Numbered from the stretch's first letter, positions 1 to 6,749 are shown. The stretch is DNA of 9,655 nucleotides from Bdellovibrio sp. (GCA_003176075.1 PSRN01000057.1:1-9655); one strand, 5' to 3'. The notes: generated from the letters alone by a model not told the origin. Made by a program: numbers and translations.

Positions 1-2636
1 CAACCGAGGAAAACCTGATAAATCAAAGAAATCCCAGCGACTTTTTCAATTTTCTCTGGGAAAGTCCTGCTTAAATATTCTTCAGCTTCGCGGAAGCTGC
101 CACTCGTTTCATTGAGCGGCGGCATCCATCCATGGAGGATTCCAGCATAAATTTTATATATAGATTTTCTTGGATCATCAATTCCTGGTCGCCCAGCCCA
201 AAGTTGATTGATATTTGTCTGTGCTTCGCTACTCTCTTTAGGAGTCAACTCCTCAGTCGAACGGATCGAAAAGTTATCGCGTAATGGTTCTTGATTGGTC
301 CAGCCCACCCCCCATTTGAGACCATCACCAAACGTCCATGTGGAATAATTGGTTGAGCCATCATTTGGCACGACAAGTTCAGATTTGCGCTTTCGGTAAG
401 AAGCCAGAAATGTCTTATCGTCCGGCCAATGAAACCGAGTGCGAATTCCAAATTGCGCCTTATATGGAGCTTCGACTAACTCGGCACTATATTCAAAATT
501 TAAGGTTCCGATGTCAAATGCCCTGCCGATTAAAAGGTCGTCAGGTACGATCTTGGAAATGTCTTCTGGCAGGGCAATCTTAGGGCCATTGCGTTTTTCT
601 GCTTCGGCTGATCCGTATTCGACGTCTTTTACGGAAAAATCACCGTAGGAATTTGGTGAATGAGGAACAGGGCGGCCGTTTTCGGAATGAAATATGGATT
701 TTAACTTTGCAGCAACCAAGTCGGCATGTGCTTTTCGTGCTGACTTTACAACAAGAGGATGAATGGAAGAGAGGTCCTTTGCAAGTTCTCGATAAGAATC
801 AAGCAGTCGATCTCTGAGCCAATTCATATAGACTTGCGACCCTACTGTACTTTTGAAAAATCGCTGAATTGCGCTGTTGTTAGATCTTATAATTTCGAAG
901 AGTTCAGACCGATCTATCTCCGAGGGGTCTTGTTTATTGATGAAATCAAAATTAGCCAAATTAAAAGGCAACGCTTCTTTAACCACCGAATAAAATTGTG
1001 AAACGTTAGGAAGGCGTAATCTTGGAGCCTTTGAATTGAAGAGTTTGAATTCGGGGCGAGTCTTTCCATTGTCATCATAAATTGTGTAACGTCGCAGATT
1101 AAACGGAATATGATTGGAATCCTCATCTTGTAGGTAAATGAGGGCGTCGACAAGGGGGTTCAGGTCCGAGAAAGGTGTTTGCACAGCTAACCTCGTCGGA
1201 TTGATTGAATCGATCGTTGGAGAATTCAATCCAGTGGAGACCAAACTCAATCCACGAAGGAGTGATACCGGATCTTTTCCAGTCGAATCCGGCGCTAACC
1301 AGGGGGGAGCCAAAACGCCATGCAGGGCTCGTAGATAAGCTCCGTTGCATTTGTCGTTTTCAGAACCGGCCGGCAGCTGAAGTAATGACACACCGTCTTT
1401 GATCAATTCACATCCTCTAGCTTCCCTGTCGAGCGCGTTCAAGAAAACAACTCGAGCACCAAAATCAGCCTTTAAATTGCCTTGGTTCACGCTCGATTGA
1501 AGTTCTTCGACCATCGTCCTCAGTTGATCCATAGAATATTTGTTTGCGGCAATTCCTTCGAGAATAGCGATGAATCCTTGATTCATCTGTTCCGCAACGT
1601 GTGATAGATGGATGTGCAAGTCATTTAGTGAGCTCAAAATAGATTTCAAGAGTTCTATTTGCGCCAACTCCATTCGCGTTTGCGAATCTGCGGCAATGGC
1701 CAAATTAGCGATAGAAATAACGGCAGTTACCCAATTCGCGTACATTCCAATTGGGGAGGGCCTCAATGCTGCGGGAACTAAGTAATTTGCGTAAATCGTA
1801 GTGGTGATTGTCCCCGCGATTTGAATCGAGCGAGCGAGCTCGGGTTGACCCGACACATGCGCCAACAGGGAAGCTAATTGAAAGGTGCTACTTATGGCCC
1901 CTAGAACTTCTCTTTGAAGTCGCATGGCCCCTTCAGGATTCATCTTATCGTTGATTCCTTTTATTAACTCCGCAAACTTGGCGTCATTTTTTCCAAAAGT
2001 TTTAAATATGAAGGCTTGAATCTCAGCCAATTTTTCAGTGTTTTCACCTGAGCTTTGTAAAATCTGGTTTATGTCTTTTTGAGTTGTGAATTCAGGGGAA
2101 ACGTCGGAATTTGAATTGAAATTGAAAGTTTCCTGACAGATGCCATCGAAAACTTTCTCGCGTAAATCCTTATTGCTGGTGATTGAGGCGATGCTTGAAC
2201 GAAGCAAATCAGGATCTATTCCTTGGGGCAAGGTCAGTCCAGCTTTCTCAGGGCTTCCAGGCTTACCGATTTCATCTAGGACCGCTTTACCCGCTTTAGT
2301 CATGGCGTTTGGAAATAGGTCAAGAAATCTACCCAGAAATTTGGTGGCCTCAGCGAAGGAAGGAGTCACTTCCCCTTTTTCAACATATTCCTTGATTGAG
2401 GCTTTTCCCTGAATGCACGCGGTAGTACCCATCAAACCGCAATAAACCGCGACTTGGCTTAACCTGTAACTTTCGGGACGATTGCGCGTGGTAAAGAAGC
2501 CTAGATTGACTTGAAAGGGGCTCATGACAGCAGCTGTGCGGGCACCTGAATTGGTCGGCCAACCAGCAAATGCGTTGAACGAATCAAGTACAAACAGATG
2601 AATAATCATCAGGACAGCCAAAATTCGAAGCTTCAT
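1..2636 (-). CDS. Large exported protein of unknown family (C-terminus beyond the window)
   Basis: The reverse strand is open without a stop from the ATG at 2636 to the window edge: 878 codons plus two bases, so the stop lies outside. GAGGGA (2641-2646) sits 4 nt before the ATG. The N-terminus is a clear Sec signal peptide: MKLR, a hydrophobic core, then AFA before G25, the likely cleavage site. The mature part is largely helical. Residues about 240-385 are notable: a helix, then a hydrophobic stretch (about 270-316, broken by LRPSP at 291-295), then a long heptad-like amphipathic segment (about 320-385) suggesting a coiled coil. Residues about 660-845 are richer in aromatic residues and look more like a beta or globular domain. 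Cysteines are few (66, 74, 167, 409, 430). I recognise no family. Base composition is AT-richer than the enolase side, which may mean transfer. It stands alone on this strand. An exported structural, surface or effector role is inference only. Confidence 0.85.
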   Translation of the reverse strand, partial: MKLRILAVLMIIHLFVLDSFNAFAGWPTNSGARTAAVMSPFQVNLGFFTTRNRPESYRLSQVAVYCGLMGTTACIQGKASIKEYVEKGEVTPSFAEATKFLGRFLDLFPNAMTKAGKAVLDEIGKPGSPEKAGLTLPQGIDPDLLRSSIASITSNKDLREKVFDGICQETFNFNSNSDVSPEFTTQKDINQILQSSGENTEKLAEIQAFIFKTFGKNDAKFAELIKGINDKMNPEGAMRLQREVLGAISSTFQLASLLAHVSGQPELARSIQIAGTITTTIYANYLVPAALRPSPIGMYANWVTAVISIANLAIAADSQTRMELAQIELLKSILSSLNDLHIHLSHVAEQMNQGFIAILEGIAANKYSMDQLRTMVEELQSSVNQGNLKADFGARVVFLNALDREARGCELIKDGVSLLQLPAGSENDKCNGAYLRALHGVLAPPWLAPDSTGKDPVSLLRGLSLVSTGLNSPTIDSINPTRLAVQTPFSDLNPLVDALIYLQDEDSNHIPFNLRRYTIYDDNGKTRPEFKLFNSKAPRLRLPNVSQFYSVVKEALPFNLANFDFINKQDPSEIDRSELFEIIRSNNSAIQRFFKSTVGSQVYMNWLRDRLLDSYRELAKDLSSIHPLVVKSARKAHADLVAAKLKSIFHSENGRPVPHSPNSYGDFSVKDVEYGSAEAEKRNGPKIALPEDISKIVPDDLLIGRAFDIGTLNFEYSAELVEAPYKAQFGIRTRFHWPDDKTFLASYRKRKSELVVPNDGSTNYSTWTFGDGLKWGVGWTNQEPLRDNFSIRSTEELTPKESSEAQTNINQLWAGRPGIDDPRKSIYKIYAGILHGWMPPLNETSGSFREAEEYLSRTFPEKIEKVAGISLIYQVFLG

Positions 2637-2700
2637 TGATTCCCTCGGAGTTTCAATTTCAAATGTTAAAGGAACCCCAGCGCCCACTTCATGTTTTGAG

Positions 2701-2729
2701 CTAGTATCATTGTCACCAGTGTCGTTCAA
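2701..2729 (-). promoter_or_regulatory. Candidate sigma-70 promoter of the large exported protein gene
   Basis: Read on the minus strand, TTGAAC (2729-2724) is followed after exactly 17 nt by TACTAG (2706-2701). That predicts a start of transcription near 2693 and a leader of about 57 nt before the ATG at 2636. The -35 matches consensus at four of six positions and the -10 at three of six. It is the best-spaced pair I found here, but it is weak. The rest of 2637-2861 shows no gene. Confidence 0.35.
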
Positions 2730-2861
2730 AGGGGGCCTATCGATCTGAAATTTTTTTATCTTTGAGTAAATTCATTGTTACCCTCATGGGAGGGAAGAGT
2801 TTGCGATTGTCCGGAACTCGGACCTTTCCCTTAAACGGCCCAGTTAATGATGAATGCATTT

Positions 2862-3060
2862 ATCAACCTTTCGTTCCAGCAGGTCCCCGAAGCTCTCTAC
2901 AGGCAATTGGACATTCTCATCTTTTTACTCCATGGGGGTCCCCGGCGACCATGAGAACATGATTAGGTTGTGTGACAGCCCCTGGCTTCCATTTGCTCGA
3001 AATGCACGCCCTGGGACATGAGTTCCCGAAAGAAAGAACGCATCTTAAGGTTTAGGGGAT
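2862..3060 (-). pseudogene. Decayed fragment of a PF04185 phosphoesterase gene, paralogue of the copy at 4094-4942
   Basis: The DNA at 2862-3042 aligns along its length with 4613-4799 inside the intact phosphoesterase gene, in the same orientation. Translated in pieces on the minus strand it gives MRSFFRELMSQGVHFEQM, then after a frameshift QPNHVLMVAGDPHGV, then after another shift ESFGDLLERK. The intact gene has MRSSFFRELKSQSVYFEQM, QPNYIAMVAGDTHGV and EHLGDLLERK. Stops fall at 2963-2965 and 2917-2919. Similarity may continue weakly to about 3110 (a GDP resembling the EDP of the intact copy). Only the N-terminal third is represented; the signal peptide and the catalytic C-terminal half are missing. 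It is a dead remnant from an old duplication. Confidence 0.85.
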
Positions 3061-3160
3061 CTCCAATTATTGGCGTGTTCCTGACGATGATCTTTCTGGA
3101 CCAAAATGCCCATCGATGAGATGATTGGTGTATTGGATCACCAGTGTTTTTGGTCCGTGT

Positions 3161-3180
3161 TCGCATTCAATGGAATGCGA
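3161..3180. repeat. Perfect inverted repeat (8-bp arms, 4-nt loop) before the MNT gene
   Basis: TCGCATTC (3161-3168) and GAATGCGA (3173-3180) are exact reverse complements separated by AATG. GGAATGCGA recurs at 3188-3196, giving a direct repeat of the right arm 16 nt downstream. The site lies 68 nt before the MNT start, where an operator for autoregulation would be expected. No T-run follows, so it is not a typical terminator. Confidence 0.6.
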
Positions 3181-3195
3181 ATGGAATGGAATGCG

Positions 3196-3230
3196 ACTTG
3201 ACTTGACTTGAGTTGAGTTGAGTTGAGTTG
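3196..3230. repeat. Pentanucleotide tandem array (ACTTG)3(AGTTG)4
   Basis: Seven uninterrupted 5-bp units: three ACTTG (3196-3210) then four AGTTG (3211-3230). The array ends 18 nt before the MNT start codon at 3249 and just before its ribosome site AAGGAG (3236-3241). A 5-bp unit could change promoter or leader spacing by slippage without touching the coding frame. Confidence 0.9.
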
Positions 3231-3248
3231 CAATGAAGGAGCAGGCAT

Positions 3249-3713
3249 ATGGAGGCTGACAGGTTCAGTTTGGCGGCTCAGATCCGCGATCTTTGTTTGC
3301 TTCATCTGAACCCTCGTCCCCGCTCGATCGCGATTTTTGGTTCTTTTGCGGGGGGAGTGTTGCATGAGACGAGCGACATTGACCTCTTGCTCATTGGCGA
3401 TTCAATACCACGCAAGCCGTTTCAGAGAGCGCAGTGGTTTTTACCGGTACGACTGGCTTTCCAGAAAGAGGCTGCAACACAATTTTCCGCGTTCCCGTCA
3501 ATTCTGAGTCCGGTCTTCCTTTCTGAGGAAGGGTGGCGCGAGGCCGTCGGACTGAGGCTTTCGCTAAGCCAGCAGGCGTGGATTTTATGGGATGACGGCA
3601 CGCTGTCATCCACTCTCTCGGAGTCGGCGGGGTGGATTGCCAGTGGATTGTGGCGCCGTGAGGATGTGGTGTCTGGTGGTTGGTTCTGGATTCCAAAGGG
3701 GGCTGGAAAATGA
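3249..3713 (+). CDS. Minimal nucleotidyltransferase (MNT) domain protein, probable antitoxin of an MNT/HEPN pair
   Basis: The 154-residue protein carries GSFAGGVLHETSDID at residues 31-45, an exact GSx10DxD nucleotidyltransferase signature (G31, S32, D43, D45) after the hydrophobic strand SIAIF. In studied MNT/HEPN pairs the MNT partner is the antitoxin and adds AMP to the HEPN toxin; here that role is inferred from family and neighbour. The third acidic residue usual in this fold is not obvious: the expected strand reads about FPSILSPVFLSEE. The ATG at 3249 has a good ribosome site (AAGGAG, 7-nt spacing). The stop overlaps the next gene's ATG as ATGA (3710-3713), indicating coupled translation. 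The C-terminus (about 130-154), rich in tryptophan and glycine, matches nothing I know. A hairpin and pentanucleotide repeats lie directly upstream. Confidence 0.85.
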   Translation: MEADRFSLAAQIRDLCLLHLNPRPRSIAIFGSFAGGVLHETSDIDLLLIGDSIPRKPFQRAQWFLPVRLAFQKEAATQFSAFPSILSPVFLSEEGWREAVGLRLSLSQQAWILWDDGTLSSTLSESAGWIASGLWRREDVVSGGWFWIPKGAGK

Positions 3714-4078
3714 CTCTAAAACAGAGTGAGCGGTCATCTTATCTTCTGCGCGAGGCAAAAAAGATTGCTCGAGAGGTCCGTGAAAACTTTCAGCGAGCAG
3801 AGTACGAGCGGGTTATTCGAAAAACTCATGAGGCGCTTGAACTTTGGCTCAAGGGACGAATCCTTGAAAGTGGAGTTGAGCCTGCAAAAATTCATGATTT
3901 AATGCAGCTTGATCAGCGCTTGCCAAAACCAAGTGGGTTGTCGAATGAAGATCTGCTCTTTCTGACGACTGAACGAATTCCCGCATTTTACGGAGCCGAG
4001 GATATCATCCCTGACAAAGCGTATGCGGTAGAGGATGGCGAACGCTGTTTGCGGTGCCTCGACAAAGTAGGGTTGTAG
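3710..4078 (+). CDS. HEPN domain protein, probable toxin partner of the MNT protein
   Basis: From the ATG at 3710, overlapping the MNT stop by ATGA, the product is 122 residues, mostly alpha-helical, the size of a stand-alone HEPN protein. An upstream ATG at 3680 would add ten residues but lies well inside the MNT gene; the coupled start is preferred. Residues about 28-55 (RAEYERVIRKTHEALELWLK) match the HEPN helix that normally reads as aa..A.E.aLK. RIPAFYG (89-95) and YAVEDGERCLRCLDKV (105-120) match the C-terminal half of the PF05168 type. HEPN toxins are usually ribonucleases with an R-x4-6-H motif; the only fit here is R34-x5-H40, in an unusual place, and the RX4HXY form is absent. Activity is therefore uncertain. 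The gene converges on the phosphoesterase with a 15-bp gap and has no visible terminator. Confidence 0.8.
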   Translation: MTLKQSERSSYLLREAKKIAREVRENFQRAEYERVIRKTHEALELWLKGRILESGVEPAKIHDLMQLDQRLPKPSGLSNEDLLFLTTERIPAFYGAEDIIPDKAYAVEDGERCLRCLDKVGL

Positions 4079-4093
4079 AGTTCGCAGAGTACC

Positions 4094-4942
4094 TTATTTC
4101 CAAATTTCGTCGACGACCGGAGCATCTTTGTCGTTGCGGCCGAGATTTCCCAGAGCAAATTCATCCTCAATCATCCGCAAGAGCGTGTAGTGATTTGCTG
4201 GCTTATGGATCGATAGTCCGGGCCGTAGGGGTTCCCCAACCAAGAATGTGGCAATGCGGTTATCGCCCAAACGCCATCCTTCGTCGTACGTGATGATGAC
4301 AATCGTTCTTTGCAGTGGAGCGGACTTAAGCCTCGGAAGTAGATAGTCCGCAAGCCAGCTCGCTGTGGTCTGCACCGAAGAATCGTGACCATTGTGAATA
4401 TTGTTCGGCGTGATGAAACTGAACTCGGGCACTTGACCAGCAGCCAAGTCCCTTTCGAGATCATTGAAGTCGCGAATCTTGGCGGCGCACCGGGCCGGAT
4501 TCCCGGTGACGTTGGTGAAGCTGAGAAAAGGAACATGTCTTCGCGCGTACACTCCATTCTTCGCTCCCAAAAAACAGGATCCAGGCAGATCCTCGGCGTA
4601 GGAGCGCCAGTCGAGACCTTTTCGCTCCAGCAAGTCCCCCAGGTGCTCAACATTCAGGTCGACGTTCTTATCGTTGTCCACTCCATGGGTGTCACCGGCA
4701 ACCATGGCAATGTAATTGGGTTGTGACGGATGAGTCTCCCCCGTCATTTGCTCGAAGTACACGCTCTGGGATTTGAGTTCCCGAAAAAAAGAACTCCTCA
4801 TGACCATTGAGGGGTCTTCATTCTCCATGACAACAAGGAAGAAGTGATCCACGTGAGGGCCACCGGCGCCCCAAGCTTGCGCCGGCCCCCAGTTCAACAA
4901 GCCAAAAACCAGAATATGTGACAACGAAAGGAACCAAGTCAT
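4094..4942 (-). CDS. Exported phosphoesterase of the PF04185 family (acid phosphatase / phospholipase C type)
   Basis: The 282-residue protein starts with a signal peptide (cleavage probably after AQA, residue 23), so it should act in the periplasm or outside. Family landmarks appear in order: VVMEN (37-41, metal-binding Glu/Asn), HPSQPNYIAMVAG (71-83), TPNNIHNGHD (178-187), VIITYDEG (215-222, metal-binding Asp-Glu) and NHYTLLRMIEDEFALG (250-265). Members hydrolyse phosphomonoesters or phospholipid head groups; the substrate cannot be told from sequence. A GGAGG ribosome site (4949-4953) lies 6 nt before the ATG. The gene is complete and somewhat short for the family. It stands alone, convergent with the HEPN gene, and has a decayed paralogue at about 2862-3060, so the MNT/HEPN pair lies between two same-oriented copies. 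Confidence 0.9.
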   Translation of the reverse strand: MTWFLSLSHILVFGLLNWGPAQAWGAGGPHVDHFFLVVMENEDPSMVMRSSFFRELKSQSVYFEQMTGETHPSQPNYIAMVAGDTHGVDNDKNVDLNVEHLGDLLERKGLDWRSYAEDLPGSCFLGAKNGVYARRHVPFLSFTNVTGNPARCAAKIRDFNDLERDLAAGQVPEFSFITPNNIHNGHDSSVQTTASWLADYLLPRLKSAPLQRTIVIITYDEGWRLGDNRIATFLVGEPLRPGLSIHKPANHYTLLRMIEDEFALGNLGRNDKDAPVVDEIWK

Positions 4943-4979
4943 TCAACCCCTCCATTTTACGCGGATTTGTCTTTGTAGG

Positions 4980-5000
4980 CACTAGACACTGGACACTGGA
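4980..5000. repeat. Heptanucleotide tandem repeat (CACTRGA)3 in the phosphoesterase leader
   Basis: CACTAGA, CACTGGA and CACTGGA lie end to end (4980-5000). They sit between the candidate -10 of the phosphoesterase promoter and its start codon, so they would be at or just after the transcription start. Confidence 0.7.
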
Positions 5001-5003
5001 GTG

Positions 5004-5030
5004 ATTATCGAAACCTTTCATGGAGGTCAA
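5004..5030 (-). promoter_or_regulatory. Candidate promoter of the phosphoesterase gene
   Basis: On the minus strand TTGACC (5030-5025, five of six consensus bases) is followed by GATAAT (5009-5004, five of six). The hexamers are strong but the 15-nt spacer is shorter than the ideal 17. The predicted transcript would start near 4997 and carry the heptanucleotide repeat in its leader. Confidence 0.4.
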
Positions 5031-5052
5031 GAATCACGGAGAGGTCAAGAAT
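5023..5052. repeat. 12-bp direct repeat spanning the candidate -35 of the phosphoesterase
   Basis: GAGGTCAAGAAT occurs at 5023-5034 and 5041-5052, an 18-bp period. Each copy contains a TTGACC on the minus strand, so the -35 element itself is duplicated. It could be a tandem binding site for a regulator or simply a small duplication. Confidence 0.65.
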
Positions 5053-5389
5053 GATGGAAATCATTGATGGCATACTTGATGGCACACTTTTTCAGCGACG
5101 CCAAAATTTGAGCAAAGTTGGGAATGGGACCGAGGCTGCCGGTGTCCCGGAAGAAAATACCACTTTATCGGATGCGTGCCGCTGTAGCGGTCATCGCTTC
5201 GTCAGGAAAAATGACGTTGGCAAAAATGAATTGGGTGGCGATCGCTTATTCAAAGAATAAGGTTTCGCGGACAGCGTGGGCGGCGGAGCCGCCACGGGTG
5301 TGGTATTCCCAGTACACCCCATTTCACAAGCAGGAAAAATATTTTTTTCAGCCTTCAAGATTCTCATGCGAGGGTCGGCAACATTTGCG
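5053..5389. other. Intergenic stretch without a recognisable gene
   Basis: No frame here gives a convincing protein: the open frames are short, lack good ribosome sites and match no family I know. The segment holds a short GC hairpin (GGCGGC at 5279-5284, GCCGCC at 5288-5293) with no T-run directly after it, and an A/T run around 5336-5348. It may be the remains of a lost gene, but nothing identifies one. Confidence 0.5.
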
Positions 5390-5416
5390 TTGCCAGGTGA
5401 ACCGAAGAGATATATT
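5390..5416 (+). promoter_or_regulatory. Weak candidate promoter of the two-repeat exported protein gene
   Basis: TTGCCA (5390-5395) and TATATT (5411-5416) are separated by 15 nt, which is short. It would give a leader of about 50 nt to the ATG at 5475. This is the only plausible pair in the last 100 nt before the gene. Confidence 0.25.
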
Positions 5417-5474
5417 CACCCGGCACCGCTGAGAACCCCCAGCTCGGCACCAAAATCGCAACAAAGGAGAGAAC

Positions 5475-6554
5475 ATGATTGCTAAAACAATTTTCACATC
5501 ACTCATCTTCGCATGGTGCGCAGGGACGAGTGCCTTCGCGACAGAGGTGGAGGCGGAGAACTCCGGCCTCTCTGGAGAGATTCGGGACTGCCCATCGAAA
5601 GAGAAAATTCCATTCATGAGCGTTCGTAACCTGATCCCAGACTCGCGCGTCACCAGTATCGTGGCGGTGCCCATGTCGGGATATAAGTATTCTGAAGGGC
5701 AGAAAGTGGGAATGTTCTTGAGTGTTGTCGCTCAATACATTATGGCGCAAAAAATTAGTGTCCTCAAGAAGCCCGTCCCGGGAGAATCCATGGAGAGCCT
5801 GAAGGGCGAAGAAGGGGATGAACCGAATTGCGGTTCCGATATGTCCTTTTCCTACTCGGCCTGGTTTGGCGAAGTCTACCCCAAGACGTGCAGTATTAAC
5901 CAATGGGAGAATATCTACCAGCTCACGGTGACGATCGAGAAAAACAAGGATCGACAGCCGCATACCATTACCATGACGAAGAATATCTGTACCGAAACGA
6001 TGTTCGACATTTTACCGGGAACTCCCACGGATGATACCGGCTCAATTGATTATCGGTCGAGAATAAGTGCGCCTCATGTGGATGATTGTCCATCTACGAA
6101 CGGCAAGCTGCAGTTGAACGTTCGCAATCTTATTCCGGAGACCAGAGTCGTCGATGTTAAGGCGCGCTCCTACGCGAATTTTAACTTCGAAACTAAAACT
6201 TGGGATTCGGCTTTTGCTAAAGAAGGTCGAAAGGTTCTCAATAAGAGTTTTAAAAATGAAGACTTAAAAGCCGGAATTGAGAGCGTTGACCCCGCGTCGG
6301 TACTCAAGAAGAGCGGCGATGCCAAGAATGGTTATTGCGGTGTGCCCATGCACCTGGTGCGTGGCAATGATTCTGATGACTGCGATGCCGATCATGACAA
6401 TAAATGGAACAACGTCTTCGAGCTCGTCTTCACCCTTCAACGGCCTGATGGCAGCTTGTACAGTGTGAATTACACTAGAGATGCTTGCCGGGAAACCGTC
6501 TTGGATATCACCCAAGGGACTCCCGCCACCAAGCTCATTTCGAACAAGAAATAA
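5475..6554 (+). CDS. Exported protein made of two diverged copies of a four-cysteine domain
   Basis: The ATG at 5475 has a good ribosome site (AAAGGAGA, 5463-5470). The product has 359 residues and a Sec signal peptide ending AFA at about residue 22. The mature protein is an internal duplication: residues about 38-185 and 204-350 align. Shared landmarks are DCP then VRNLIPDSRV / VRNLIPETRV (49-59, 216-225), NCG / YCG, WENIYQLTVTIE / WNNVFELVFTLQ (144-155, 311-322), and TKNICTETMFDILPGTP / TRDACRETVLDITQGTP (168-184, 334-350). Each copy has four cysteines in register: 39, 119, 139, 172 and 205, 288, 303, 338, suggesting two disulfides per domain after export. No membrane anchor or lipobox is seen, so it is probably periplasmic or secreted. 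I do not recognise the family and assign no function. It is not in an operon and ends just before a strong stem-loop. Confidence 0.9.
   Translation: MIAKTIFTSLIFAWCAGTSAFATEVEAENSGLSGEIRDCPSKEKIPFMSVRNLIPDSRVTSIVAVPMSGYKYSEGQKVGMFLSVVAQYIMAQKISVLKKPVPGESMESLKGEEGDEPNCGSDMSFSYSAWFGEVYPKTCSINQWENIYQLTVTIEKNKDRQPHTITMTKNICTETMFDILPGTPTDDTGSIDYRSRISAPHVDDCPSTNGKLQLNVRNLIPETRVVDVKARSYANFNFETKTWDSAFAKEGRKVLNKSFKNEDLKAGIESVDPASVLKKSGDAKNGYCGVPMHLVRGNDSDDCDADHDNKWNNVFELVFTLQRPDGSLYSVNYTRDACRETVLDITQGTPATKLISNKK
5586..6524 (+). repeat. Internal tandem gene duplication (two units of about 445 bp)
   Basis: Unit 1 is about 5586-6029 and unit 2 about 6084-6524, joined by an 18-residue linker. The similarity is clear in protein (the VRNLIP block, the W-N-hydrophobic block and the C-terminal C.ET..DI..GTP block) but weak in DNA, so the duplication is old. 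Confidence 0.85.
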
Positions 6555-6588
6555 CTTTCGGAACACCAATAATCTTCAGAAACCGATG

Positions 6589-6615
6589 GGATCCCGCCTC
6601 GAGCAGGCGGGATCC
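6589..6615. terminator. Perfect 11-bp stem-loop between convergent genes
   Basis: GGATCCCGCCT (6589-6599) and AGGCGGGATCC (6605-6615) are exact reverse complements around a 5-nt loop, CGAGC. It starts 34 nt after the stop of the plus-strand gene and lies 111 nt beyond the stop of the minus-strand PEBP gene. Position and stability fit a bidirectional transcription end, but neither side has a U-tract, so it may be a 3' protective hairpin instead. Confidence 0.55.
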
Positions 6616-6650
6616 GCACCACACGGGGCCACCTCAGTCTACTTCACCAA

Positions 6651-6749
6651 CTTCCTTGCCCCTCTGCTTCTTCGCCCCCTTCTCACTCTCCCCTCTCTCA
6701 CTCTCCCCCCTACTTCCTCTCCCCTCTACTTCCCCGCCCCCTTCTTCTC
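6651..6749. repeat. 99-bp polypyrimidine tract at the 3' end of the PEBP gene
   Basis: 91 of 99 plus-strand bases are C or T; purines occur only at 6658, 6666, 6674, 6685, 6700, 6712, 6728 and 6736. It contains an internal direct repeat, TCTCACTCTCCCC at 6681-6693 and 6696-6708 (15-bp period). It overlaps the last codons of the PEBP gene (EKKGAGK) and continues about 75 bp beyond its stop. Confidence 0.8.

Noticed and set aside
2140..2412. Small plus-strand ORFs across 1-2636
   Set aside because: All lie opposite one unbroken 878-codon minus-strand frame with a signal peptide and ribosome site; they are shadows.
5279..5293. GGCGGC-GGA-GCCGCC hairpin as a terminator
   Set aside because: It has a short stem and a three-base loop, is not followed by a T-run, and no gene ends nearby.
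5118..5432. 104-codon plus-strand ORF in the intergenic region
   Set aside because: It has no ribosome site, no recognisable domain, irregular composition, and overlaps the promoter region of the 5475 gene.
5499..5963. 154-codon minus-strand frame
   Set aside because: It is antisense to the first repeat of the two-domain exported protein, whose two copies show protein-level conservation.
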